NCBI GenBank assembly: GCA_903897985.1
Contig: CAIUDS010000735.1
Span: 1-15,823 of the forward strand
Length of the DNA stretch: 15,823 nucleotides
Direction: 5' to 3'
Source of the DNA: an uncultured delta proteobacterium
GTDB taxonomy: Bacteria; RBG-13-61-14; DRUE01
This document shows positions 1 to 7,544 of this stretch, one piece after another (the first letter of the stretch is position 1; each line of letters opens with the position of its first letter). The notes under the pieces were generated by a model. That model saw only the letters and a list, made by a program, of their open reading frames with translations, was not told the origin of the DNA and ran no database searches. The position numbers were made by a program, and so were the translations under genes.

Positions 1-2
1 GG

Positions 3-917
3 GAGGGTTTGCAGGAGGCCGCGAGGAGGCTGAAAACCGGCGGGACTTTGGTGGTGGCGCATGTTTCCCGCACCGGTTCGCCCCAGAGCATAAGGCTGTT
101 CCAGATGCTCGAGCAGCTCTTTCCCGGCCGGGTCCATGCCCTCGAGTCCAAAGAGGCCGTGCTCAGCGAGGTCCCCTGGAATATTTTCCTGGCCGGGCCG
201 GAGTCCCTGTCCGGCTCCATCAAGGACCTGTCCAACATGAAAGACATCACCAACCTCTACCGGTCCTATCCGAGCTCCCGGCTCCCGACTGACAACTGGC
301 CGTTCCTCTATCTCTCCACCCAGTCCTTCTGGAGAACCGATTATTTCAAGACCCTGCTCGCGCTTATTTTGATCTCTTTCCTGGTCGTCTTCCGGACCGT
401 GCCGGAAATGAAAAAGATCAGCCCCCACTTTTTCCTGCTCGGCGCCGGGTTCCTCCTGCTCGAAACCAAAAGCATCATCGAGATGAGCATCTTCTTCGGC
501 TCGACCTGGGTGGTCAACTCCGTGGTGATCGGAGCGTTCCTGGTCATGGCCCTGCTCGCCAACATGGCCGTGCAACTATTCAAACTTCAACGCACTTATC
601 TCTTCTATCTGCTCCTGCTCGCCGCGCTCGCGCTCAACCTGGCCTTCCCCGTCAGCCGGCTCGCCTCCGCCTCCCTCCCCCTCCGCATCCTCGCCGGCGG
701 CGGACTCGCGGCCCTGCCCGTGCTCTTCTCCGGTATCGTCTTCGCCATCAGCTTCAAAAAGGTGGACTCGCCCGGGCCGGCCCTGGGCGCAAACATCATG
801 GGCGCCGTGCTCGGAGGCTTTTGCGAATACTCATCCCTTTTCACCGGCTACCGGTTCCTCTATATCATTGCCGCGGTCTTCTACCTCGGCTCGTGGGCTT
901 TCGCCCGAAGAAAATAG
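3..917 (+). CDS. Spermidine-synthase-like membrane protein, C-terminal part (5' end outside window)
   Basis: The frame is open from the first bases of the window, so the gene starts upstream; the TTG at position 9 is only an in-frame codon. The visible product first shows the end of a Rossmann-type SAM/aminopropyltransferase domain (EAARRLKTGGTLVV, then a PTDNWPFLYL motif near nt 285-315 that matches the conserved PTDDWPFLYL seen at the end of the catalytic domain of membrane-bound spermidine-synthase-like proteins). About seven hydrophobic segments follow (nt ~345 to 905), including a LLETKSIIEMSIFFGS segment, and it ends in a short basic tail ARRK. Proteins of this build carry a catalytic domain among membrane helices; the true substrate is often unknown. 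With the catalytic N-terminal part missing I cannot say whether it is an active polyamine synthase or a related SAM-dependent enzyme. It is followed after 46 bases by the hydrolase gene, which appears to have its own promoter. Confidence 0.7.
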   Translation, partial: EGLQEAARRLKTGGTLVVAHVSRTGSPQSIRLFQMLEQLFPGRVHALESKEAVLSEVPWNIFLAGPESLSGSIKDLSNMKDITNLYRSYPSSRLPTDNWPFLYLSTQSFWRTDYFKTLLALILISFLVVFRTVPEMKKISPHFFLLGAGFLLLETKSIIEMSIFFGSTWVVNSVVIGAFLVMALLANMAVQLFKLQRTYLFYLLLLAALALNLAFPVSRLASASLPLRILAGGGLAALPVLFSGIVFAISFKKVDSPGPALGANIMGAVLGGFCEYSSLFTGYRFLYIIAAVFYLGSWAFARRK

Positions 918-928
918 CGGCTCCTCGC

Positions 929-963
929 TTTCCCGCGGGGGCAAATCCAAGTAAAATCAGGGT
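929..963 (+). promoter_or_regulatory. Candidate promoter of a leaderless transcript for the MBL-fold gene
   Basis: TTTCCC (929-934), a 17-base spacer, TAAAAT (952-957), then only six bases to the ATG at 964. With a usual start about 6-7 bases after the -10 box, transcription would begin at the start codon. The region before the ATG has no good Shine-Dalgarno (only CAGGG, too close). The same arrangement occurs at the yfhO-type gene on the other strand (4782-4817). The -35 match is poor, so this rests mainly on the -10 box and its spacing. Confidence 0.4.
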
Positions 964-1851
964 ATGACTGAAAAGCTTTGCGAAGAGATAAGCCTGATCC
1001 TGGGCAAGAATCAAGGCCGGTATCCCTATTGCCATTCGCTCCTGCTCGAGGACGACATGACCGTGCTGATTGACCCGGCTTCGGACGAGCAATTCCTGCG
1101 CAACCTCGCCCAAACCAAAAAAGTGGATGCCGTCATCCTGAGCCACTACCACGAGGACCATTTCTGGTTCAGCTATCTGTTCCCGCAGGCCGAGCTTTGG
1201 GTTCCCGAGCTGGACGCGCCGGCCATGGAAAGCCTGGACCGGCTGCTTGATGAATACCGGATGGAGGGCGAGCGCAGGGAAACCTGGCGCAAAATTTTGA
1301 CCGGACAATATCACTACCAGCCGCGCAAGGTCTCCCGCTTGCTCCGCGAGGGCGACCGGATCAGCCTGGGCAAATTGGAAATGAAGGTCATGCACACGCC
1401 CGGCCATACTCCCGGCCATTCCTGTTTCCAGTTTCCCGCTCAAGACCTGATCTATCTCGCGGATATTGACCTCACCCGCTTCGGGCCCTGGTACGGAGAC
1501 CGCGGCTCGGACCTTGACCAGATCATCTCCTCGGCGAAACGAATCGCGGGAATCAATCATCAAACCTATGTGGCGAGCCACGAGCAGGCCCTTTACCGGG
1601 GAAGCATTGAAAAAGAAGTTGAGAAATACCTGGCGGTGATTGAGGATCGGGAGGAAAAACTTCGAGACTTGCTGGAAACTCCCCGGACCATTGAAGAAAT
1701 CGTGGCGGCCCGGATCATTTATCGGAAGCCGCGGGAGCCGAGGGATTTTTATGAATTCGGCGAATGGGCCATGCTCACCAAGCATTTGGAGCGCATGGTC
1801 AAAAGGGGTAAAATCAAGCAGGACGCCGGCAAATATGTTCTTTGCCGGTGA
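964..1851 (+). CDS. Metallo-beta-lactamase-fold hydrolase with C-terminal winged-helix-like domain
   Basis: A 295-residue soluble protein of the MBL-fold superfamily. The signature SHYHEDHF gives H61, H63, D65 and H66. The second signature HTPGHTPGH gives H144/H148, then D167 (ADIDLT) and H206 (ASHEQ), so a full two-metal site is present. After the fold, residues ~235-295 (RTIEEIVAARIIYR ... LTKHLERMVKRGKI) look like the small winged-helix domain found at the end of LACTB2-like members, which hydrolyse diverse thioesters, phosphoesters or RNA. The substrate cannot be read from sequence. There is no signal peptide, so it is likely cytoplasmic. The next gene starts 33 bases downstream, suggesting co-transcription with the ferritin-like protein. 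ATG 964 is chosen because of the upstream -10 box; there is no strong ribosome-binding site. Confidence 0.85.
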   Translation: MTEKLCEEISLILGKNQGRYPYCHSLLLEDDMTVLIDPASDEQFLRNLAQTKKVDAVILSHYHEDHFWFSYLFPQAELWVPELDAPAMESLDRLLDEYRMEGERRETWRKILTGQYHYQPRKVSRLLREGDRISLGKLEMKVMHTPGHTPGHSCFQFPAQDLIYLADIDLTRFGPWYGDRGSDLDQIISSAKRIAGINHQTYVASHEQALYRGSIEKEVEKYLAVIEDREEKLRDLLETPRTIEEIVAARIIYRKPREPRDFYEFGEWAMLTKHLERMVKRGKIKQDAGKYVLCR

Positions 1852-1884
1852 ACAATCAGAGGGCCGCGAGGCCCGGGAGCATTA

Positions 1885-2355
1885 ATGGCTAACAAGGAAC
1901 ATCATCTCATTATGGCGCGGGAACTGGAAACAGTTGAAACCGGCTTGGCCATGCTTTACACCCTGTATGCGGAGCGGCTGACCGCATACCAGGATTTCTG
2001 GAAAGACCTGGCCGCGGCCGAGCGCACCCACGCGCTCATGATGCAGACCCTCCAGGAGTTGATCGAGAAAAACCAGATCATCTATGGCGAGCGGAAGTTC
2101 AGCCTCCGGGCCATCCAATATAATTCCGAAGTCATCCGCGCCCAGATTGTTTTCACCGAGCGCAATCCGGTCGCCATCCGCGAGGCCCTGCATGAGGCCA
2201 TGCAATTCGAAAACCTGCTGATCGAGAAGAACCTCTTCGAAATCCAGGACGGCGATTCCGAACAACTCAAACAAACCCTGGCCAGCCTGCTCTATGACAC
2301 CCGCATCCACCTGGTCCGAGTCACCCAGCTTTATAATCAACTGGGGCATCCTTAA
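1885..2355 (+). CDS. Small ferritin-like / rubrerythrin-type four-helix protein (putative)
   Basis: A 156-residue, almost wholly helical protein without signal peptide. Its layout matches short rubrerythrin-type ferritin-like domains. Helix 1 carries E15/E18 with Y25. Helix 2 is FWKDLAAAERTHALMM, with the E46-x-x-H49 metal pair. A linker 'ERKFSLRAIQ' resembles the family's 'G.F....' turn. Helix 3 holds E109/E114, and helix 4 is LLYDTRIHLVRV. In the family helix 4 normally has a second ExxH; here it reads T139-x-x-H142 with D138 next to it, so one carboxylate ligand is displaced or lost. It might bind iron differently or have become structural. A good ribosome-binding site GGGAG (1875-1879) lies five bases before the ATG, preceded by a small hairpin GGGCC-GCGA-GGCCC (1861-1874). 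It is probably co-transcribed with the MBL-fold hydrolase. The family call is from motif recognition only; it could be an unrelated helical protein. Confidence 0.55.
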   Translation: MANKEHHLIMARELETVETGLAMLYTLYAERLTAYQDFWKDLAAAERTHALMMQTLQELIEKNQIIYGERKFSLRAIQYNSEVIRAQIVFTERNPVAIREALHEAMQFENLLIEKNLFEIQDGDSEQLKQTLASLLYDTRIHLVRVTQLYNQLGHP

Positions 2356-2525
2356 GCCCCCTATCGCCGACCCCTTTTCGTGATCGCGCCAAACTTTTAT
2401 TTTGCCATTTTGCCAATCCCCTAAATCCCTTTTCACGGCGGAAGGCCCGGAAAGCCCGGGCTGGATGAAACAGCGTTCGGGCGGATAGCGGCCTTGGCGG
2501 GAAAGGCCGGGGCGGTCAGAACTCC

Positions 2526-4781
2526 TCAGCCGGGAGTATTTTTCCTTAAAGCCAGCGCAAGCAGTCCCGTCCAGAGCGCCAGCCCGGCCAGGCTCACCTC
2601 GAGCGCCCGGTAAAAAGCGGCGGGACGATAGCTGAACACCACCTGGTGCCGGCCGGGTGGAATTTTCACTGCCCGGAAGAATCCGTTCGCGCGATAAATT
2701 TTTTCCGGCCGGCGGTCCACCTCAGCCTTCCAGCCCGGATAAAAAGTATCCAGCAAAACCAGCCACCCGGCATCTTTCGCCTCCGCCTCAATAACAACTT
2801 GTTCGTTCCGGTAAACGACTATTTTCGCCGGATCGCTCATGCGCATCCGTGGCGCTCCTGAAACTTCTTCGGGCTCCGCCTCCAGCAAGACCACGGCTTG
2901 GGCGGGAAAATTGGGATCCTTCCAGAGCTGGACGATTTCGTCCCGACTCTCGGAGCGCGCGGCATGATAATAGATCGCGGCCCGGCTGATCGGGGTCGGC
3001 AGCGCGATAAATCCCCGGTCCTTGTAGGATAGGTATTCGATGCCGGCCCGGGCCAAAACCGGATTGTCGGCTTTACGCGTCTTCCAGTCCAGGAGGGGCA
3101 AAAACCGGTCCACCTCGGCAAGGTCAAAGGTGGAATACGAGGTCACATCATCGAGATGAAAATATGCCGGCCCAAAATTCGAGAGTTCATTCTCGAGTCG
3201 AGAGTAAAGGCTGATCGGGTCGCTGGTCCGGTCAATAGTGTTTTCCTTGCCCAAGTTCTTGAGCGTGGCGATCCGGATCGGGAAAACCCGGTTCCGGGAT
3301 CGGGCGCTCATTTCCGCCACCGGCCGGCTGGCCCGGTAAAAACTCCGGTCCACCGTGGGGTTGACCAGATAATTGGCCGGAATCAGATCCAGCGCAATCA
3401 AGAAGGGCATGGCGCGGATGATCCGGAGCCCGGTCTGCGGACGGAGGGAAAGAATAATTCCGGCGGCGATGAGGAGGATTCCTGCGGTTCTGACGACGGC
3501 ATGGAGGAAGAGTTGGTTGGCGAGTTTGACATAGTTGTCTCCGAATTCGGCTGGATGGAGCGGTAAAACCATCAGCAGGATGCTCACCAAAACGCCGGCC
3601 AGGATCATAACCACGGCCAGCCTGGGCCGGCCGAAAAAGCGCGCTTCGAGCGTTTGCGCGCCATAGGCCGAGAGCATGAAGATGGCGAAGCCGAACGGGA
3701 ACAGGAATTTTTCCGGCATTCGGAAAAGGTTAAACCCGGGCAGATGCTGAAAAAGAAACGAGTAGACCGGAAGGGCCGGCCCCTGCGCCGCGGCCACGGA
3801 GAATGCCGCCAGCCCGACCCAGATCCAGACCTGGACTTTATGGCGATTCCACAGCGCGGCCAGAGCCATCAGCCAGACCGAAATCCCGACATAATAGCTG
3901 TGGAAATACGGGAAATTGTTGAAGCGGCCCAGGCCCCAAAGTCTGCCGGCGCTGGCGGGCAGGAAATGGTTGGGGATGAAAAAGGAGAGCCATTTGCCTT
4001 TTTGGAGATACCCATCCAGGGCGGCTTCCAGACCCAGCCCGGCCCCGCGGTTCGTGAGCGGCAGATATTGCATGGTCAGGGAAATCTGGGGCAGACTCAG
4101 GACGATCCCTCCCAGGATTCCGGCTGCCAGCGCGCCCCCGAGCCGGAGCCACTCCCGCGGGCGGCCGTGGAAAACCGGCCCCAGGCACACGGCGCCGAGC
4201 GCGAGCGCCCAGCACATGGCCGCGGCTTCAGGCTCTCCCGCCAGGATCTGGAACGCGATCACCGGGCCCAAGAGCAGGCCCGGCCGGAGCCAGCGGTTTC
4301 GGGCCGCTTGCGAAAGCAGCAGGATGAGGAGCGGGAGCCAGGCCACGGTTGACAAATGCAGGATCAGGTTGGTCATGGAAGAAATAAACCCGCCGAAGCC
4401 GAACCCCGCGGAACTGATCAGGCTGGCTTCCGGGCCAAACCCGAGCCGCCGGACCGCCGGATAGAGCGTGAGCAAGAATAACAGGTGATGAAAAAAAATG
4501 TAAAAGACCAGGCCGCGCTCGGCGCCCATCAGCATAAACCAGAAATTGAAGGGATAAAATGCCTCGGTCTGAGGGTTGGCCGCCTCGGGCAAGCCGAAAA
4601 AACAGCGCGGGTTCCAGAGATAAAAGCCGTGGGCTTCAACCCAGAACGCCCTTCGCGGGATCACCTCTCCGGAGATATCGCGCAGGAAAAAGACCCGGCC
4701 CGGCTTCAGGCTGGGCAGATGAAAAATAATCACGGCCATGGCCAGCAACAACAGATAAAGAATGTCCCGGCGGGTCCTCAT
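2526..4781 (-). CDS. YfhO-type multi-spanning membrane protein
   Basis: About 751 residues from the Met at 4781. The N-terminal two thirds contain roughly a dozen hydrophobic helices. An acidic/arginine segment FLRDISGEVIPRR follows helix 1 and is followed by GLPEAANPQTEAFYP, both typical of YfhO (GT-C-like) proteins. The last ~200 residues form a soluble extracytoplasmic region ending with the family hallmark DTFYPGWKAEVD ... YRANGFFRAVKIPPG ... FSYRP and one final helix. In Gram-positive bacteria YfhO helps glycosylate lipoteichoic acid; in other phyla the acceptor is unknown, and a role in envelope glycan or glycolipid modification is inference. A longer reading up to 4868 is possible but the added 29 residues look non-native. 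The Met followed by RTRRDILYLLLL has the positive-inside look of a real start and a TATAAT seven bases before it. It is divergent from phoB and ends convergently with the ferritin-like gene; the 170-base gap between them shows no clear terminator. Confidence 0.8.
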   Translation of the reverse strand: MRTRRDILYLLLLAMAVIIFHLPSLKPGRVFFLRDISGEVIPRRAFWVEAHGFYLWNPRCFFGLPEAANPQTEAFYPFNFWFMLMGAERGLVFYIFFHHLLFLLTLYPAVRRLGFGPEASLISSAGFGFGGFISSMTNLILHLSTVAWLPLLILLLSQAARNRWLRPGLLLGPVIAFQILAGEPEAAAMCWALALGAVCLGPVFHGRPREWLRLGGALAAGILGGIVLSLPQISLTMQYLPLTNRGAGLGLEAALDGYLQKGKWLSFFIPNHFLPASAGRLWGLGRFNNFPYFHSYYVGISVWLMALAALWNRHKVQVWIWVGLAAFSVAAAQGPALPVYSFLFQHLPGFNLFRMPEKFLFPFGFAIFMLSAYGAQTLEARFFGRPRLAVVMILAGVLVSILLMVLPLHPAEFGDNYVKLANQLFLHAVVRTAGILLIAAGIILSLRPQTGLRIIRAMPFLIALDLIPANYLVNPTVDRSFYRASRPVAEMSARSRNRVFPIRIATLKNLGKENTIDRTSDPISLYSRLENELSNFGPAYFHLDDVTSYSTFDLAEVDRFLPLLDWKTRKADNPVLARAGIEYLSYKDRGFIALPTPISRAAIYYHAARSESRDEIVQLWKDPNFPAQAVVLLEAEPEEVSGAPRMRMSDPAKIVVYRNEQVVIEAEAKDAGWLVLLDTFYPGWKAEVDRRPEKIYRANGFFRAVKIPPGRHQVVFSYRPAAFYRALEVSLAGLALWTGLLALALRKNTPG

Positions 4782-4817
4782 CGAATTGATTATATCGGAA
4801 AGACGCGGCCGAGGAAA
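4782..4817 (-). promoter_or_regulatory. Candidate promoter of a leaderless transcript for the yfhO-type gene
   Basis: Read on the minus strand: TTTCCT (4817-4812), 17 bases, a perfect TATAAT (4794-4789), then seven bases to the ATG at 4781. Transcription would start at or next to the start codon. There is no purine-rich ribosome-binding site in front of the ATG. The -35 hexamer and spacer match those of the MBL-fold gene at 929-963. Confidence 0.5.
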
Positions 4818-4886
4818 GCTAAACGGTTTAACGGAAATCCCGGACTTGGTCCGTTCCATGCGCGGCAAGCCCCGCCCACAATCTTC

Positions 4887-4926
4887 TTTTACAAAATCCT
4901 CATTGAGCTATAATGAAAACTTAACA
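4887..4926 (+). promoter_or_regulatory. phoB promoter with Pho-box-like units
   Basis: A perfect TATAAT lies at 4909-4914, with TTTACA (4888-4893) 15 bases upstream. Overlaid on it are 7-base units at 11-base steps: TTTTACA (4887), CCTCATT (4898), TATAATG (4909), CTTAACA (4920). The first pair, with spacer AAAT, aligns with the boxes before the porin and pstS (shared AAATCCT). This suggests PhoB autoregulation, but the units are more degenerate than at pstS and the overlap of TATAAT with a unit may be coincidence. Confidence 0.45.
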
Positions 4927-4942
4927 GATCAAGATCAGGATT

Positions 4943-5635
4943 ATGAAGATGGCAGGGAAAGAAAAAATATTGGCGGTTGACGACGAGGCGGATATTTTGG
5001 AACTGGTCAGATACAACCTGGCCAAGTCGGGCTATGCGGTCGAGTGCGCCGCCAGCGGCGAGGCGACACTCGAGAAGGCGAAGGCGATGCGGCCGGACCT
5101 GATCATCCTGGACCTGATGCTTCCCGGCCTGGACGGCCTGGAGGTGTGCAAGATATTGAAAGGCAACCCCGACACCATTAACATCCCGATCATCATGCTC
5201 ACGGCCAAATCGGAGGAAAGCGATATGGTGGTGGGATTGGAGCTGGGCGCGGATGATTACATCACCAAGCCGTTCAGTCCGCGGGTGCTGCTGGCCCGGG
5301 TCAAGGCGGTCTTGAGAAGGAAAGCCGAAAAAGGCGGCGCGAAGGATTTGATCCGAATCCACCATTTGCAAATTGACCCGGGCAAGCGGAAAGTTTCGGT
5401 GAATGATGCGGAGATCGAATTGACCTTTACCGAGTTTGAAATTTTGCATCTGCTGGCAAAAAGGCCGGGCTGGGTATTCAGCCGGGACCGAATCATTGAC
5501 GCGGTCAAGGGCGAGGACTACGCGGTGACCGGCAGGTCGGTGGATGTGCAAATTGCGGGCTTGCGAAAAAAACTGGGCAAGGCCGGCAATCTCATCGAGA
5601 CCGTGCGGGGCGCGGGCTACCGAATGAAGGAATAA
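4943..5635 (+). CDS. phoB: Phosphate-regulon response regulator PhoB
   Basis: An OmpR/PhoB-class two-domain regulator of 230 residues. The receiver domain has the acidic pair D13-D14, the phospho-acceptor D57 (LIILDLMLPG), T87 (IMLTAK) and K109 (YITKPF). The winged-helix DNA-binding domain follows from about residue 135, ending with the recognition helix and wing DVQIAGLRKKLG ... TVRGAGYRMKE. It acts in the cytoplasm, activating phosphate-starvation genes after phosphorylation by the PhoR encoded one base downstream. Naming as PhoB rather than another OmpR member rests on the adjacency to phoR and the whole pst-phoU operon. The start is ambiguous between ATG 4943 and ATG 4949: AGGA at 4937-4940 is only two bases from the first but eight from the second, so 4949 (product beginning MAGKEK) may be the real one. 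Confidence 0.92.
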   Translation: MKMAGKEKILAVDDEADILELVRYNLAKSGYAVECAASGEATLEKAKAMRPDLIILDLMLPGLDGLEVCKILKGNPDTINIPIIMLTAKSEESDMVVGLELGADDYITKPFSPRVLLARVKAVLRRKAEKGGAKDLIRIHHLQIDPGKRKVSVNDAEIELTFTEFEILHLLAKRPGWVFSRDRIIDAVKGEDYAVTGRSVDVQIAGLRKKLGKAGNLIETVRGAGYRMKE

Positions 5636-5636
5636 A

Positions 5637-7406
5637 ATGGCCGGACGAAAACTATTCTGGCAGATTTATCCGGCATTCCTGCTCATCACCCTGCTTTCGC
5701 TCGCGGCCGTGTCCATTTACGCCTCGCAATCCCTTTACCGGTTTTATCTGGACCAGGTGGGATCCGATTTGATCTCGCGGGCGCGTCTGCTGGCGGATGA
5801 ATTGGAAAGCGGGACCGCGCTCGCGGACGCGGCCAAGGTGGATGACTTGTGCAAACGGCTGGGCAGGAATTCATCGGTCCGGATCACGGTGATTGATCCC
5901 TCCGGCCGCGTGATCGGCGACTCGATGGAAAACCCCGCGCTCATGGCCAATCATTCGGACCGGCCCGAGGTGATCGCGGCGCTTGCCGGACAGTTGGGCC
6001 GGAGCCAAAGAATGAGCCCGACCTTGAAGGAGCCCATGATTTACGCGGCGCTTCCGCTCGAGAAGGGCGGCAAGGTGATCGGGGTGGTGCGGACCGCGGC
6101 CTCGCTCCAATCCATATCAAAGGCGGTCCGGGGCATTTATTTCAAGATCGCCTTCGCGGGCCTGGTGATCGCGCTGCTCTCCGGCCTGATCACCCTGGCC
6201 ATTTCGAGGCGGATCAGCCGGCCGCTGGAAGAGCTTAAACGCGGCGCGGAGATTTTCGCCCGGGGGGAATTGGGCCGCAAATTATCCGTGGCCGGTTCGG
6301 AGGAAATCGCGGGCCTGGTCGAAACCATGAACCAGATGGCGGCGCAACTGGACGAGAGAATCCGGGCCATCTCCAGCCAGCGCAATGAGCAGGATGCGAT
6401 CCTGGGGAGCATGGTGGAAGGGGTCCTTGCGGTGGACAGCCATGAACGATTGCTGAGCGTGAACGCGGCCGGATTGAGGATGCTGGGAATATCGCCGGAG
6501 CTGAAGGGTCGGAGCATCCAGGAGTTGATCCGGAACCCGGCGCTGCAAAGGCTGATCCGCAAAACCCTGACCGAGCCGGGGCCGGTGGAAGGCGAAATCG
6601 TTTTGGAGCAGGAAACCTCAAAGTTCCTGCAGGCGCACGGGGCGATCATTTCCGACGCGCGGGACCAGGGCAGCGGCGCGGTGATCGTGCTCAATGACAT
6701 AACGCGGCTCAAGCAGCTCGAGAATTTGCGCAAGGAATTCGTGGCCAATGTTTCGCATGAACTCAAGACCCCGGTCACCGCGCTCAAGGGCTTTGTCGAG
6801 ACGCTGTTGGACGGCGCGCTCAAGAACCCCGAAGACGCGGCGCGGTTCGTGAACATCATCTCGGAGCAGGCGGACCGCCTGAACCGGATCATTGACGACC
6901 TGCTCCTGCTCTCGCGTATCGAGCAGGAAGACGAAAAAATCGGGCTCAAGCTGGAACCGGCCCGGATCCGGCCGATCCTCGCATCCGCGGTTTCCGCGCT
7001 TCAGCCGGCCGCGGCGGGAAAAAAGATTCCGCTCGAGTTGAGCTGCCCGGAGGATTTGAGCGCGAAGGTAAATGCGGATCTGCTCGAGCAGGCGGTGATC
7101 AACCTGGTTGACAATGCCCTCAAATACAGCGAGCCGGGGAACGCGGTGAGGGTGGAGGCCAAAAAGGATCCGGGCTGGCTGGTGATCACCGTGGAGGACC
7201 GGGGTATCGGGATTGATAAAGCGCACCTGTCCCGGATCTTCGAGCGGTTCTATGTGGTGGACAAGTCCCGCAGCCGCAAACTGGGCGGGACCGGCCTGGG
7301 TCTGGCGATTGTGAAACATATTGCCCGGGCGCATCAGGGCTCGGTTTCGGTGGAAAGCATTCCCGGCCAAGGCAGCAAATTTAGTATTTGTATACCCGCC
7401 AACTAA
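5637..7406 (+). CDS. phoR: Phosphate-regulon sensor histidine kinase PhoR
   Basis: A 589-residue membrane sensor kinase. TM1 is at residues ~8-30, an extracytoplasmic domain of about 135 residues follows, and TM2 is at ~165-187. A HAMP linker (SRRISRPLEELKRGAEIFARGEL) spans ~188-240. A PAS domain spans ~250-355 (MVEGVLAVDSHERLLSVN ... GAVIVLNDITRLKQLE). The HisKA domain carries the phospho-accepting H374 (NVSHELKTPV). The ATPase domain has N-box NLVDNALKYS (N493), G1 DRGIGI and G2 GGTGLGLAI. A large extracytoplasmic domain is the Bacillus-like layout rather than the short E. coli PhoR. It starts one base after the phoB stop with AAGGA five bases upstream, so the two are one transcript and translationally linked. 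Its stop codon lies inside the first Pho-box-like unit of the porin promoter. Confidence 0.92.
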   Translation: MAGRKLFWQIYPAFLLITLLSLAAVSIYASQSLYRFYLDQVGSDLISRARLLADELESGTALADAAKVDDLCKRLGRNSSVRITVIDPSGRVIGDSMENPALMANHSDRPEVIAALAGQLGRSQRMSPTLKEPMIYAALPLEKGGKVIGVVRTAASLQSISKAVRGIYFKIAFAGLVIALLSGLITLAISRRISRPLEELKRGAEIFARGELGRKLSVAGSEEIAGLVETMNQMAAQLDERIRAISSQRNEQDAILGSMVEGVLAVDSHERLLSVNAAGLRMLGISPELKGRSIQELIRNPALQRLIRKTLTEPGPVEGEIVLEQETSKFLQAHGAIISDARDQGSGAVIVLNDITRLKQLENLRKEFVANVSHELKTPVTALKGFVETLLDGALKNPEDAARFVNIISEQADRLNRIIDDLLLLSRIEQEDEKIGLKLEPARIRPILASAVSALQPAAAGKKIPLELSCPEDLSAKVNADLLEQAVINLVDNALKYSEPGNAVRVEAKKDPGWLVITVEDRGIGIDKAHLSRIFERFYVVDKSRSRKLGGTGLGLAIVKHIARAHQGSVSVESIPGQGSKFSICIPAN

Positions 7407-7441
7407 CCATTTTTTAACCAAATCCTTTTGCCCTTTTAGTT
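7402..7441 (+). promoter_or_regulatory. Pho-box-like repeats upstream of the putative porin
   Basis: Units ACTAACC (7402-7408), TTTAACC (7413-7419) and CCTTTTG (7424-7430), then TTTAGTT (7435-7441), are spaced every 11 bases. TTAACCAAATCCT here is identical over 13 bases to the pstS box at 8745-8757. The first unit overlaps the phoR stop codon. A -10 box is not obvious; TTTAGT at 7435 has the same distance from the box as TATAAT in the phoB promoter. A PhoB site is inferred from the shared sequence and periodicity. Confidence 0.6.
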
Positions 7442-7480
7442 TTTTCCTCGTAATCCCCTAATACTCAATCTCCATTCTCT

Positions 7481-7508
7481 TCCCCGACCGAAAAAAAATT
7501 CGGGGGAA
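7481..7508 (+). promoter_or_regulatory. Hairpin in the 5' leader of the porin message
   Basis: CCGAA (7488-7492) can pair with TTCGG (7499-7503) around a loop of six A, and outer TCCC/GGGA extend the stem past a small CGA bulge. It lies about 20 bases before the AAAGGAGG ribosome-binding site. It is too far from a T-run to be a terminator for phoR and may shape mRNA stability or translation of the porin. Modest stem, so moderate belief. Confidence 0.35.
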
Positions 7509-7544
7509 TGAAAATGAAAAAAAAGGCAAAGGAGGACAAGGAAA

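Noticed and set aside
865..1785. A 306-codon minus-strand frame opposite the MBL-fold gene
   Set aside because: The sense strand has complete MBL motifs; the antisense translation shows no recognisable domain and is the mirror of high-G+C codon bias.
2356..2525. Intergenic stretch between the ferritin-like and yfhO-type genes, checked for a bidirectional terminator or small RNA
   Set aside because: Only a short AGCCCGGGCT palindrome (2453-2462) and no stem followed by a T-run on either strand; nothing supportable.
3654..4352. A 232-codon plus-strand frame opposite the yfhO-type gene
   Set aside because: Product is Glu/Arg/Gln/Pro-rich low-complexity, antisense to a clear membrane protein.
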